Positions 1 through 7,185 of a stretch of 22,370 bases of DNA are shown here, in pieces (the first letter of the stretch is position 1; the number at the start of each line of letters is the position of its first letter). A program made the position numbers and the translations under genes. Below the pieces are notes generated by a model, which was not told the DNA's origin, ran no database searches, and saw only the letters and a list, made by a program, of their open reading frames with translations. The stretch is from contig DVNA01000046.1 in assembly GCA_018714665.1 (NCBI GenBank), positions 1-22,370 of the forward strand. Direction: 5' to 3'. The stretch is from Candidatus Gallibacteroides avistercoris. GTDB lineage: Bacteria; Bacteroidota; Bacteroidia; Bacteroidales; CHK158-818.

Positions 1-206
1 AAGACTCCCGTTCTTTCCCCAAATAGAGAAAGAGAAGCCCACCCTTGAATCGGCTAAGAGAAGAAGAAATCGGGAGAGAGGCCCCCGCCCTTGCCCACGA
101 GCGGACAATACAATAGATACGGCGTACGAAAATCGCCTGCGTAGATAACCGAAAAGACAATCTCCTTCTCCACGGAGCGGATATATCGGTACAGATATAG
201 AAAATC
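1..206. other. Left-edge stretch with no supported gene
   Basis: This 206-bp stretch lies downstream of the leftward GNAT gene and runs off the window. The + strand is purine-rich, so the complementary strand has few stop codons in any frame. The GNAT frame itself stays open for about 50 codons past its TAA, to a TAG at 54-56. None of the conceptual peptides contains a recognisable motif or begins with a convincing start codon. I see no clear terminator or RNA gene. It could hold the edge of a neighbouring gene that continues outside the window. Confidence 0.4.
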
Positions 207-740
207 TTACGGGATATTTTGATTGAGTAGTTGCATGACATAGATAGATTGGTATCCTTTTTCGGTTTTTAGCCAATCTTTTATTTGTCCGCAGAGGCAA
301 TAGCCGTTATTGGAGAAAAGTTTTAAGCTGATGCTGTTCTGTTCTGGAATGTGGGTATATAATTGGTGAAGGTGGAGAAATTTGAACGAGTAGCTGGTTA
401 ACAGTTTGAGCGATTCCGTGGCGAGGTGGTTACCTCGAAACGGTTTATCTATTAAAATTCCTACTCCTGCACGAGAATGGAACGGGTCGAAATCGAATAG
501 ATCTACTGTCCCGACAGGGACTTTTCCGTTGTTCAAGGTAATCATGAGTCGGAGTTGTTTATCTTGGTAGATATCGGTTGAATAGTTTTTCAGGTATTCA
601 TATAGTGTAAATCTTGAATAGGGAACGGTTGTTGTTCCATTTTCCCACAAGGAGGTATCGTTTTCCCATTTATACAGAATATCCAAATCTTCGGGTTCCA
701 GTGCCCGTAAGCTGATCCGTTCGTTGGTTAGAAGTTCCAT
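207..740 (-). CDS. GNAT family N-acetyltransferase (RimJ/RimL/SpeG-like)
   Basis: This 177-residue protein is the size of a single-domain GNAT acetyltransferase, a family that moves an acetyl group from acetyl-CoA to an amine. The N-terminus (ISLRALEPEDLDILYKWEND) is typical of the RimJ/RimL/SpeG subgroup. The central segment around residues 91-110 (GVGILIDKPFRGNHLATESL) matches the acetyl-CoA pyrophosphate-binding strand and helix. The C-terminal motif (SISLKLFSNNGYCLCG) fits the conserved helix after which these proteins close. The substrate cannot be told: ribosomal protein, polyamine or small molecule are all possible. The gene starts 7 nt after the recR stop codon, so the two are very probably co-transcribed from the recR promoter. 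The assignment to the superfamily is firm; the specific role is open. Confidence 0.85.
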   Translation of the reverse strand: MELLTNERISLRALEPEDLDILYKWENDTSLWENGTTTVPYSRFTLYEYLKNYSTDIYQDKQLRLMITLNNGKVPVGTVDLFDFDPFHSRAGVGILIDKPFRGNHLATESLKLLTSYSFKFLHLHQLYTHIPEQNSISLKLFSNNGYCLCGQIKDWLKTEKGYQSIYVMQLLNQNIP

Positions 741-747
741 GACGATG

Positions 748-1371
748 TTATCGTTTAAAAGAATCGTTGTATGGTGTTCGGTTCAGAATAGAGCGACCTA
801 AGGTTATTTCGTCGGCATATTCCAGTTCATCGCCGATGGATACGCCTCGTGCGATAACCGATATTTTGATGTCGTAAGGCGCCAGATGCCTGAAAATATA
901 GGCATTGGTAGTGTCTCCTTCCATGGTGGCGCTCAGTGCCAGGATAACCTCTTTTACCTCTCCTGCGGCTACACGTTGTACCAGGCTTTCTATTTGCAGG
1001 TCGGAGGGACCGATACCGTCCATTGGGGAGATGATGCCGCCCAATACGTGATATACTCCGCGAAATTGGCGCGTATTCTCTACGGCCATTACTTCCCGAA
1101 CATTTTCTACAACACATACGATACTGGTGTCTCGTGATGGGTCGGCGCAGAGTGAACAGATTTCGGCGTCGGATATGTTGTGGCAGATACGGCAATATTT
1201 GACCTCTTTGCGTAGTCGGACGATGGCTTTTCCGAGATTTTCCGCCAGAGAGGGTTCTTGCCGAAGGATATACAATACGAGGCGTAAGGCGGTTTTTCGT
1301 CCTACACCCGGGAGTCTGGCAAATTCATTGACGGCATTTTCCAATAAAGCCGAAGGGTATTGTTGTATCAT
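748..1371 (-). CDS. recR: Recombination mediator protein RecR
   Basis: RecR helps load RecA on gapped DNA in the RecFOR recombinational repair pathway, acting as a DNA-encircling ring with RecO. The 207-residue protein has the full family layout: an N-terminal helix-hairpin-helix (RLPGVGRKTALRL, residues 19-31), a four-cysteine zinc finger (C60, C63, C72, C75 in CRICHNISDAEICSLC) and a Toprim domain (about residues 80-175) with the VVENVREVMAVE motif. Length is normal for the family. The chosen ATG lies 22 nt downstream of a good -7 element at 1393-1400, giving a short leader. It is the first gene of a leftward recR-GNAT unit and diverges from engB across a 321-bp region. Identification is secure. 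Confidence 0.97.
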   Translation of the reverse strand: MIQQYPSALLENAVNEFARLPGVGRKTALRLVLYILRQEPSLAENLGKAIVRLRKEVKYCRICHNISDAEICSLCADPSRDTSIVCVVENVREVMAVENTRQFRGVYHVLGGIISPMDGIGPSDLQIESLVQRVAAGEVKEVILALSATMEGDTTNAYIFRHLAPYDIKISVIARGVSIGDELEYADEITLGRSILNRTPYNDSFKR

Positions 1372-1392
1372 CGATTCGATAAAAAAGGTTTA

Positions 1393-1424
1393 CAAACGTA
1401 CTTAAATCTTTTTTATTATGCAGA
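1393..1424 (-). promoter_or_regulatory. recR promoter
   Basis: On the minus strand TACGTTTG (1393-1400) matches the Bacteroidota -7 consensus TAnnTTTG exactly. TCTG (1421-1424), 20 nt upstream, is one base off the TTTG box. The expected transcript would begin near 1386, leaving a leader of roughly 15 nt before the recR ATG. The call rests on sequence match only. Confidence 0.6.
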
Positions 1425-1494
1425 TTTTTCTTTCATAAATGATGATAAAAAGGAAGAGCTGCTGTTTTGCAATGGCTGTTATCTTGATTTTTGC

Positions 1495-1502
1495 TATCTT
1501 TG
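1495..1502 (+). promoter_or_regulatory. Outermost -7-like element upstream of engB
   Basis: TATCTTTG is an exact match to the TAnnTTTG consensus and lies 190 bp upstream of engB, just before the first repeat copy. No good TTTG box sits 19-21 nt upstream, so this may be a weak promoter or the leftover 3' end of a third, decayed repeat copy. Confidence 0.35.
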
Positions 1503-1517
1503 TAAGATATAGAATAT

Positions 1518-1578
1518 GGCTCGGCATAGCTAAATTAGAAAACGGGATTTTCATTTGTCTTTGCTCTTGCCTTTTCGT
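1518..1578 (+). repeat. Promoter-bearing palindromic repeat, copy 1
   Basis: First of two tandem copies, 88 bp apart and about 88% identical by eye over 57 bp. The centre is a hairpin GAAAA-CGGGA-TTTTC. Flanking arms extend the stem: AAAT with ATTT, and GCATAG with CTTTGC carrying one T-T mismatch. The right arm contains the TTTG box (1554-1557), which is followed after 21 nt by the -7 box TATATTTG at 1579-1586. Confidence 0.75.
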
Positions 1579-1586
1579 TATATTTG
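1554..1586 (+). promoter_or_regulatory. engB upstream promoter (P1) inside repeat copy 1
   Basis: TTTG (1554-1557), a 21-nt spacer, then TATATTTG (1579-1586) give a near-ideal Bacteroidota housekeeping promoter pointing at engB. Transcription from it would run through the second repeat copy, so the leader RNA would contain that copy's hairpin. Confidence 0.6.
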
Positions 1587-1605
1587 TAGAATATATATAG
1601 GAGGA

Positions 1606-1665
1606 GGTTCGGCGTGGCTAAATTAGAAAACGGGGTTTTCATTTGCCTCTGCTTTTGCCTTTCAC
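1606..1665 (+). repeat. Promoter-bearing palindromic repeat, copy 2
   Basis: Second tandem copy. The core hairpin is a perfect GAAAAC-GGG-GTTTTC. The flanks AAAT/ATTT pair, and GCGTGG/CTCTGC pair with wobbles where copy 1 has A-T pairs. The shared segment TAAATTAGAAAACGGG is identical in both copies. The TTTG box lies at 1642-1645 in the right arm. Confidence 0.75.
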
Positions 1666-1673
1666 TACATTTA
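1642..1673 (+). promoter_or_regulatory. engB proximal promoter (P2) inside repeat copy 2
   Basis: TTTG (1642-1645), exactly 20 nt, then TACATTTA (1666-1673). The -7 box differs from consensus only in its last base (A for G). The expected start lies near 1680, leaving a leader of about a dozen nucleotides to the engB ATG at 1693. Confidence 0.6.
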
Positions 1674-1692
1674 AACTATTTAAATTCATTAT

Positions 1693-2295
1693 ATGGAAAT
1701 TAAATCGGCCGAGTTTATCATAAGCAATACGGATGTGGCCAGGTGTCCTCAGGACAATCGGTTGGAATATGCCTTTATCGGACGTTCCAACGTGGGTAAG
1801 TCTTCTCTTATCAATATGTTGACCAACCGGAAAGGGCTGGCTATGACATCGTCTATGCCCGGGAAGACAGTGCTGATAAACCATTTTCTGATCAATAAGG
1901 AGTGGTATCTGGTGGACTTGCCGGGATATGGATATGCCCAACGGGGAAAGGCTGGACGTGAAAATATCCGGCGTATTATTGATTCATATGTGTTGGAAAG
2001 AGAGGCGCTTACCTGTTTGTTTGTTTTGATAGACAGCCGGCATGAACCCCAAAAGATCGATTTGGAGTTTATGGAGTGGTTGGGAGAGAATGGTATCCCG
2101 TTTGCCCTGGTTTTTACCAAAACGGACAAACTCTCTCGTTCCAAATGTGTAGAAAATATCAATCGGTATAAAGAGGAGTTGTTGAAAACGTGGGAAGAGC
2201 TTCCTCCTGTGTTTGAGACATCCTCGGAAAAGAAGCTGGGTAGGACCGAGATTCTGGATTATATCGAGTCGATAAACAAGTCATTGAGAAATTAG
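1693..2295 (+). CDS. engB: Ribosome biogenesis GTP-binding protein EngB/YsxC
   Basis: EngB (YsxC/YihA) is an essential small GTPase that assists assembly of the large ribosomal subunit. The 200-residue product has the diagnostic G motifs: G1 P-loop GRSNVGKSS (residues 30-38), G3 DLPGYGYA (75-82) with the family-specific GYGYA, G4 TKTDK (142-146), and a late SS of the G5 loop. Length matches the family. It is first in a tightly packed rightward cluster; its TAG stop is one nucleotide from the next ATG. Two repeat-borne promoters precede it, the nearer leaving only a very short leader. No Shine-Dalgarno is obvious, as usual in this phylum. Confidence 0.96.
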   Translation: MEIKSAEFIISNTDVARCPQDNRLEYAFIGRSNVGKSSLINMLTNRKGLAMTSSMPGKTVLINHFLINKEWYLVDLPGYGYAQRGKAGRENIRRIIDSYVLEREALTCLFVLIDSRHEPQKIDLEFMEWLGENGIPFALVFTKTDKLSRSKCVENINRYKEELLKTWEELPPVFETSSEKKLGRTEILDYIESINKSLRN

Positions 2296-2296
2296 T

Positions 2297-2764
2297 ATGG
2301 AAAAGGATGATTTTATGCGCGAGGCCATTCGCCTTTCGGAAGAGAACATCGATGATAACGGAGGCCCTTTCGGTGCCGTTATTGTAAAGGATGGCCAGAT
2401 TATCGCTCGCGGGGCAAACCGGGTTACGGCCTCGAACGATCCGACTGCCCATGCCGAAGTAAATGCCATTCGTGCGGCTTGTCGGGCGCTGGGATCTTTT
2501 GATTTGAGCGGATGCGAAATTTATACCTCGTGCGAGCCGTGTCCGATGTGCTTGGGTGCTATATATTGGGCGCATATCGACAAGATCTATTATGCCAATA
2601 CCCAGCACGATGCTCGTGATATCGGTTTTGATGATTCGTTTATTTATGATGAACTGGCCAAGGATAAGGCTTTTCGCCGGTTGAAGAGCGAGCAGTTGTT
2701 GCCGGAAGAGGCATCTGTTACCTTTGCTCGCTGGATACAAAAGGAGGATAAAATCAAATATTAA
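2297..2764 (+). CDS. guaD: Guanine deaminase-like nucleoside deaminase (GuaD type, cytidine deaminase fold)
   Basis: This 155-residue zinc-dependent deaminase has the HAE motif (H52, E54 in DPTAHAEVNAIR) and the PCPMC motif (C82, C85), which together bind the catalytic zinc and supply the proton shuttle. The segment NGGPFGAVIVKDG, the GFDDSFIY block (110-117) and the aromatic C-terminal tail match the small B. subtilis GuaD-type guanine deaminases better than tRNA adenosine deaminase TadA. The expected reaction is guanine to xanthine and ammonia in purine salvage. It starts one nucleotide after the engB stop and is followed 20 nt later by the DUF4494 gene. The fold and catalytic residues are certain; substrate is inferred from resemblance, and related nucleoside deaminases could act on other bases. 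Confidence 0.85.
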   Translation: MEKDDFMREAIRLSEENIDDNGGPFGAVIVKDGQIIARGANRVTASNDPTAHAEVNAIRAACRALGSFDLSGCEIYTSCEPCPMCLGAIYWAHIDKIYYANTQHDARDIGFDDSFIYDELAKDKAFRRLKSEQLLPEEASVTFARWIQKEDKIKY

Positions 2765-2784
2765 TATCATAACAGGATAAGGAA

Positions 2785-3237
2785 ATGATGCACAATTGGT
2801 TTGAATGTAAAGTAAAATACGATAAGATGATGGAAAACGGCATGCAGAAGAAGGTTAGTGAGCCTTATCTGGTCGATGCATTGTCGTTTACAGAAGCAGA
2901 AGCCCGTATTATCAAGGAGATTACGCCTTATATCTCGGGCGAGTTTGAGGTGGCCAATATCAAAAAGGCCAATTATGGCGAGATATTTTTTGACTAAACG
3001 GCCGATAAATGGTTCAAGTGCAAGTTGAATTTCATCACATTCGATGAAAAGAGCGGGATGGAGAAGCGTACCGCCAGTTATATGCTGGTACAGGCCTCCG
3101 ATTTCTCCCAGGCCCTTGCCCGTCTGCTCGACGGGATGAAGGGTACGTTGGCCGATTACGAAGTTGCTTCTATTGCCGAAACAGCTTTGATAGAGGTGTA
3201 TCAGTATACGTTGGACGAAGAGACGAAACCGGAATGA
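2785..3237 (+). pseudogene. DUF4494 protein interrupted by one in-frame TAA (2995-2997)
   Basis: This is a Bacteroidota-specific DUF4494 family gene of unknown function, expected at about 150 residues. The first half (2785-2994) reads normally from ATG and ends ...EIFFD. A TAA follows; reading continues in the same frame with no further stop as TADKWFKCKLNF... up to 3237. A single G-to-T change (GAA to TAA) would explain it. The two halves are homologous: NWFECKVKYD / DKWFKCKLNF, then EPYLVDALSFTEAEARI / ASYMLVQASDFSQALARL. The stop therefore falls in the linker between duplicated half-domains. No ATG stands at the head of the second half; the nearest in-frame candidate is TTG at 3025, past the first strand. 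The final TGA overlaps the next gene's ATG (ATGA), so YggS translation may have been coupled to it. Pseudogene, readthrough product or sequencing error remain possible. Confidence 0.75.
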
Positions 3238-3905
3238 GTATGATTGTCGAACAGTTGAAACGGATTAAAGATACGCTCCCTCCGGAGGTGTGTTTGGTGG
3301 CTGTATCCAAATTTCATCCGGCCGAATCGATCCGGGAAGCCTATGATGCCGGACAACGGGTCTTTGGCGAGAGCAAGGCGCAGGAGCTGGTGCAAAAGAA
3401 GACGCTGTTGCCGGATGATATCCAGTGGCATTTTATAGGACATTTGCAGTCGAACAAAATAAAATACATAGTGCCGTTTGTGGCGATGATACACAGCATA
3501 GACAGCTTTAAACTGTTGGCGGAGGTCGATAAATTTGCAGCGAAAGAGAACCGAATCATCAACTGTTTGTTACAGATTCATGTGGCAAAGGAGGAGACCA
3601 AGTTCGGGTTCTCGCCCGACGAATGTGTCGGGATGTTGCGTGAGGGCCTTTGGCGTGGGTTGAAAAACATCCGGATTTGCGGCATCATGGGTATGGCCTC
3701 TTTGACCGAGGATCAAACGCAGATACGGGAAGAGTTTGCAACGCTTGCATCCCTGTTCCGGGATTTGAAAGAGATGTTTTTTGCCGATGACGCAGCGTTT
3801 AAGGAGATTTCGATGGGAATGTCGCACGACTACCAGTTGGCCCTCGAAAAGGGTAGTACGATGGTACGCATCGGCAGTTCTATTTTTGGAGAACGTGTTT
3901 ATTAA
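3234..3905 (+). CDS. YggS/PROSC family pyridoxal phosphate-binding protein
   Basis: YggS-family proteins bind pyridoxal 5'-phosphate without known catalysis and help keep the cofactor and related amino-acid pools in balance. The 223-residue product has the Schiff-base lysine K26 (VAVSKFHPAE), the FGESKAQELVQK loop, the WHFIGHLQSNKIKYI segment (65-79) and the C-terminal phosphate-binding stretch MGMSHDYQLALEKGS followed by VRIGSSIFGER. All are hallmarks of the family. The ATG overlaps the upstream DUF4494 stop as ATGA, which suggests coupled translation; the premature stop in that gene could lower expression here. A second ATG two codons in is an alternative start. Twenty nucleotides separate it from the following gene. 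Confidence 0.93.
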   Translation: MSMIVEQLKRIKDTLPPEVCLVAVSKFHPAESIREAYDAGQRVFGESKAQELVQKKTLLPDDIQWHFIGHLQSNKIKYIVPFVAMIHSIDSFKLLAEVDKFAAKENRIINCLLQIHVAKEETKFGFSPDECVGMLREGLWRGLKNIRICGIMGMASLTEDQTQIREEFATLASLFRDLKEMFFADDAAFKEISMGMSHDYQLALEKGSTMVRIGSSIFGERVY

Positions 3906-3925
3906 ACGATAAAAAGAGACAGATT

Positions 3926-4906
3926 ATGGAACCTTCACTTCAAGCATCTTATGCGGGTTTAACGCTTTCGAGTCCCATTGTTATCGGTAGTTCGGGCTTG
4001 ACAAATAACGTGGACAAAATCAAGGAGTTCGAGAAGGTCGGGGCCGGAGCGGTTGTGCTTAAATCTCTTTTTGAGGAGCAAATCTGGATGGATACGCAGT
4101 CGATGCTCGAATACAACAACTCGGCCGAGGCCACCAGTTATTTGCAGAGCTATGTGCAGGCCAATAATCTGAAACAATATACCGACTTGATCAGCCGCAG
4201 CAAATCGGAGTGTCGGATTCCTGTCATAGCCAGCATAAACTGCTACCATGCAGATAGCTGGGTGAGCTTTGCCCGGGAGATAGAAAAGGCGGGAGCCGAT
4301 GCCTTGGAGGTGAATATCTTCAAACTCGCCACCAATCCGCATGAAGAGTTAGGACATTACGAGCGTTTGCACGTCAGCATCCTGAAACGGGTAAAACGAG
4401 AGACCCGGTTGCCTATTATCATAAAAATGGGGCAGCGTTTCAGTAACATTGTCTCCCAGGTAACGCAGCTCAAAGCCAACGAAGCGGCCGGGGTGGTGCT
4501 TTTCAACCGGTTATATACCCCCGATATAGACATCGATACGATGCAGATTACTTCCGGGTCGGTTTTCAGCAGCAGCGAAGAGTTGGGAAACACTTTGCGG
4601 TGGGTAGGTGTCGTTTCGGGACAGGTACCCAATTTCAGCATCGCCGCCTCTACGGGGGTACACGGGGTTACAGACCCGATAAAGCTGATTCTGGCGGGAG
4701 CCTCTGCCGTGGAAGTTTGCAGTGCGGTGTACCAACAGGGGCCGGAGGTGGTTACCCGGATGAATGACGCAATGAGAGAGTGGATGAAGAAAAAGGGGTA
4801 CAGAAGCATCTCCTCCTTCCGGGGTGCGCTTAATTTCCAAAATATCAAGGACCAGTCTCTGTACGAGCGGGTTCAGTTTATGAAATATTTTTCCAATCAC
4901 CAATAA
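3926..4906 (+). CDS. Dihydroorotate dehydrogenase-like flavoprotein
   Basis: This 326-residue TIM-barrel protein belongs to the dihydroorotate dehydrogenase-like group. These resemble class 1 PyrD but often occur beside a separate true pyrD, so the substrate is not settled. Support includes the N-terminal strand LSSPIVIGSSGLTNNVDK (residues 14-31), GAGAVVLKSLFEEQI, IPVIASINCYHADSW, the GADALEVNIF strand, LPIIIKMGQR (a lysine where PyrD enzymes contact FMN or orotate) and the C-terminal GVHGVTDPIKLILAGAS and EVCSAVYQQG segments that normally cradle the FMN phosphate. No signal peptide or membrane segment is seen, so it is cytoplasmic. It follows the YggS gene by 20 nt and precedes gmd by 12 nt, within one cluster. 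Fold and FMN binding are likely; a role in pyrimidine synthesis is inference. Confidence 0.85.
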   Translation: MEPSLQASYAGLTLSSPIVIGSSGLTNNVDKIKEFEKVGAGAVVLKSLFEEQIWMDTQSMLEYNNSAEATSYLQSYVQANNLKQYTDLISRSKSECRIPVIASINCYHADSWVSFAREIEKAGADALEVNIFKLATNPHEELGHYERLHVSILKRVKRETRLPIIIKMGQRFSNIVSQVTQLKANEAAGVVLFNRLYTPDIDIDTMQITSGSVFSSSEELGNTLRWVGVVSGQVPNFSIAASTGVHGVTDPIKLILAGASAVEVCSAVYQQGPEVVTRMNDAMREWMKKKGYRSISSFRGALNFQNIKDQSLYERVQFMKYFSNHQ

Positions 4907-4918
4907 GTAAAGACACCT

Positions 4919-6070
4919 ATGGGAAAAGTTGCATTGATAACGGGTGTAACCGGGCAGGATGGCGCATATCTTTCCGAGTATCTGCTGAAACTGGGGTATG
5001 TGGTACATGGCGTAAAACGGCGCAGCTCGCTTTTCAACACCGAGCGAATAGACCATTTGTACGAAGATCCGCACGTGGAGAACCGTAATTTTATTTTGCA
5101 CTACGGCGACATGACCGATTCGCTCAACCTGACTCGCATTATTCAGGAGGTACAACCGGACGAGATATACAACCTGGCCGCCATGAGCCACGTAAAGGTG
5201 AGTTTCGATACCCCCGAATATGCCGCAAATGCCGATGGCCTGGGTACATTGCGTATCTTGGAAGCGGTAAGATTGTTGGGTTTGACGGAAAAGTCCCGTA
5301 TTTACCAGGCCTCGACCTCCGAGTTGTACGGATGGGTCAGGGAGGTGCCGCAGACCGAACGTACTCCGTTCTATCCCCGCAGTCCGTATGCCGTAGCAAA
5401 GTTGTATGGATACTGGATAGTGGTAAATTACCGGGAAGCCTACGGGATGCACGCCAGTAACGGTATTTTGTTTAACCACGAATCGCCGTTAAGGGGAGAG
5501 ACCTTTGTTACCCGTAAAATAACCCGTTCTGTCAGCAAGATCGTTTTGGGTCAGGAGGAGTGCCTCTATCTGGGAAATCTGTCGGCCCAGCGGGACTGGG
5601 GACACGCCAGGGATTATGTCCGGGCCATGCACGCCATGCTTCAACAGGAACGGCCGGACGATTATGTCATTGCCACGGGGGTATCTGCCTCGGTTCGTGA
5701 TTTTGTCCGGATGGCTTTTTCGGAAGTGGGTATTACGCTTTGTTTTGAGGGGAACGGTACCGACGAAAAGGCGCTGTTGCAGGCTGTCGATGAATCGTTG
5801 TTTGCCGAACGGGTCGGAGCAGAATACTTGTCGGTTGTCCGAGACCGTGTAGGCGATGTGGTGGTAGCGGTCGATCCTCGTTATTTCAGGCCGACCGAAG
5901 TGGATGCTTTGGTGGGCGATGCCCGAAAGGCGCGGGAAGTGCTCGGTTGGAAACCCGAATATGACCTGCCTGCGTTGGTACGGGAGATGGTGGCCTCTGA
6001 CGTGAAGTTGATGAAACGCGATGCTTTCTTGCAGGCAGGTGGATATAAAACCTTAAAATACTTTGAATAG
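4919..6070 (+). CDS. gmd: GDP-mannose 4,6-dehydratase
   Basis: Gmd converts GDP-D-mannose to GDP-4-keto-6-deoxy-D-mannose with NADP, the first step to GDP-L-fucose. The 383-residue short-chain dehydrogenase has the Rossmann motif TGVTGQDG (8-15), the family-specific HGVKRRSSLFNTERIDHLY, the catalytic threonine/glutamate region ASTSELYG (131-138) and the Y157-x3-K161 pair in SPYAVAK. NHESPLRGETFVTRKITR and the RDWGHARDYV segment are near-invariant in Gmd. Length is normal. It is followed without any gap by fcl, which uses its product. In Bacteroidales GDP-fucose feeds capsule fucosylation and general protein O-glycosylation; no glycosyltransferase lies nearby, so this pair probably serves the whole cell rather than one polysaccharide locus. 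Confidence 0.97.
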   Translation: MGKVALITGVTGQDGAYLSEYLLKLGYVVHGVKRRSSLFNTERIDHLYEDPHVENRNFILHYGDMTDSLNLTRIIQEVQPDEIYNLAAMSHVKVSFDTPEYAANADGLGTLRILEAVRLLGLTEKSRIYQASTSELYGWVREVPQTERTPFYPRSPYAVAKLYGYWIVVNYREAYGMHASNGILFNHESPLRGETFVTRKITRSVSKIVLGQEECLYLGNLSAQRDWGHARDYVRAMHAMLQQERPDDYVIATGVSASVRDFVRMAFSEVGITLCFEGNGTDEKALLQAVDESLFAERVGAEYLSVVRDRVGDVVVAVDPRYFRPTEVDALVGDARKAREVLGWKPEYDLPALVREMVASDVKLMKRDAFLQAGGYKTLKYFE

Positions 6071-7165
6071 GTGGAAAAGGATGCGAAGATATACGTGGCC
6101 GGACATCGGGGACTGGTAGGTTCGGCCATCTGGAACAATTTGCAGGCCAAGGGGTACCGCCGGTTGGTGGGACGCACCTCGGCCGAACTCGATTTGCGTA
6201 ACCCGGAGGAGGTGAAGCGTTTTTTTGATGAGGAACGTCCCGAATACGTCGTTCTGGCGGCGGCCAAGGTGGGCGGCATCCTGGCCAACAGCCGTTATCG
6301 GGCAGACTTTATTTTCGAGAACCTGGCCATACAGCAGCACGTCATCGGCGAGAGTTTCCGCCATGGTGTCAAAAAACTGCTTTTTCTGGGTAGTACCTGT
6401 ATCTATCCGCGCGATGCCCGTCAGCCGATGAAAGAGGATGAATTGCTCACCTCTCCGCTCGAATATACCAACGAACCGTATGCGATTGCCAAAATTGCCG
6501 GTATGAAAATGTGCGAGAGCTTTAATTTGCAGTACGGCTGCAACTACATGGCCGTTATGCCAACCAACCTGTACGGCCCCAACGATAATTTTGATTTGGA
6601 ACGTTCCCATGTCTTGCCGGCGTTGATTCGGAAGTTCTATTTGGGGAGATTCCTGGATGAAGGGGACGAGGCATCTCTCCGCAATGACCTGAACCGCCGC
6701 CCTGTTGAAGGGGTATCGGGAGGTTCCTCTATCGAGGAGATATACGGGATACTCGATAAGTACGGTATCCGCCGTACCGCTTCGGGCGTAGAGGTGGAAA
6801 TCTGGGGCAGCGGACGTCCGTTGCGGGAGTTCCTGTGGAGCGAAGATATGGCCGATGCGTGTGTCTATATCATGGAACGGGTGGACTTTACCGATTTGGC
6901 ACACGGCCACGAAATACGGAATTGCCATATCAATATCGGAACCGGAAGAGAGATTTCGATTGCCCAATTGGTTGAGTTGATCAAACGGGAGTTGGGGTAT
7001 AAATCCCGGATCCGGTTCAATGCCGACAAGCCGGACGGCACGATGCGTAAATTGACCGATGTCTCCAAGTTGCACGCATTGGGCTGGCATCACCAGGTAG
7101 AGATAGAAGAGGGGATAAAGAGACTGGCCGCATGGTATCTCTCCTCTTCGGCGGTATATCGATAA
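6071..7165 (+). CDS. fcl: GDP-L-fucose synthase (epimerase/reductase)
   Basis: Fcl (WcaG) epimerises and reduces the Gmd product to GDP-L-fucose using NADPH. The 364-residue protein has the nucleotide motif GHRGLVGSAIW (11-21), LAAAKVGGI (62-70), GSTCIYPRDA (107-116) and the catalytic Y137-x3-K141 (EPYAIAK), followed by NLYGPNDNFD and GSGRPLREFLWSEDMADA. It is longer than the E. coli enzyme (about 320 residues) because of an insert around residues 195-240 (from DEGDEASLRNDLNRRPVEG), a feature I associate with Bacteroidota Fcl. The start is a GTG directly abutting the gmd TAG stop; the N-terminus it gives is the family-typical one, so the GTG is credible. Translation is very likely coupled to gmd. 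A strong hairpin terminator follows. Confidence 0.96.
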   Translation: MEKDAKIYVAGHRGLVGSAIWNNLQAKGYRRLVGRTSAELDLRNPEEVKRFFDEERPEYVVLAAAKVGGILANSRYRADFIFENLAIQQHVIGESFRHGVKKLLFLGSTCIYPRDARQPMKEDELLTSPLEYTNEPYAIAKIAGMKMCESFNLQYGCNYMAVMPTNLYGPNDNFDLERSHVLPALIRKFYLGRFLDEGDEASLRNDLNRRPVEGVSGGSSIEEIYGILDKYGIRRTASGVEVEIWGSGRPLREFLWSEDMADACVYIMERVDFTDLAHGHEIRNCHINIGTGREISIAQLVELIKRELGYKSRIRFNADKPDGTMRKLTDVSKLHALGWHHQVEIEEGIKRLAAWYLSSSAVYR

Positions 7166-7185
7166 TGTGTATCTTTAATTAACCG

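Larger units (their letters stand above)
1372..1692. promoter_or_regulatory. Divergent recR/engB intergenic region with tandem promoter repeats
   Basis: This 321-bp gene-free region holds the leftward recR promoter and, for engB, three successive -7-like elements: TATCTTTG at 1495-1502, TATATTTG at 1579-1586 and TACATTTA at 1666-1673. The last two each follow one copy of a palindromic repeat of about 60 bp (listed separately), set 88 bp apart. The stack of promoters is unusually rich for a housekeeping GTPase gene. No coding ORF or RNA gene is supported here. Confidence 0.7.

Noticed and set aside
2297..2764. Deaminase as tRNA adenosine deaminase TadA
   Set aside because: The GFDDSFIY block and C-terminal tail fit the GuaD group better; TadA-specific features were not evident.
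4357..5479. Long antisense open frames over the dihydroorotate dehydrogenase-like and gmd genes
   Set aside because: They are shadows of well-supported genes, with no motifs and with amino-acid content typical of antisense translation.
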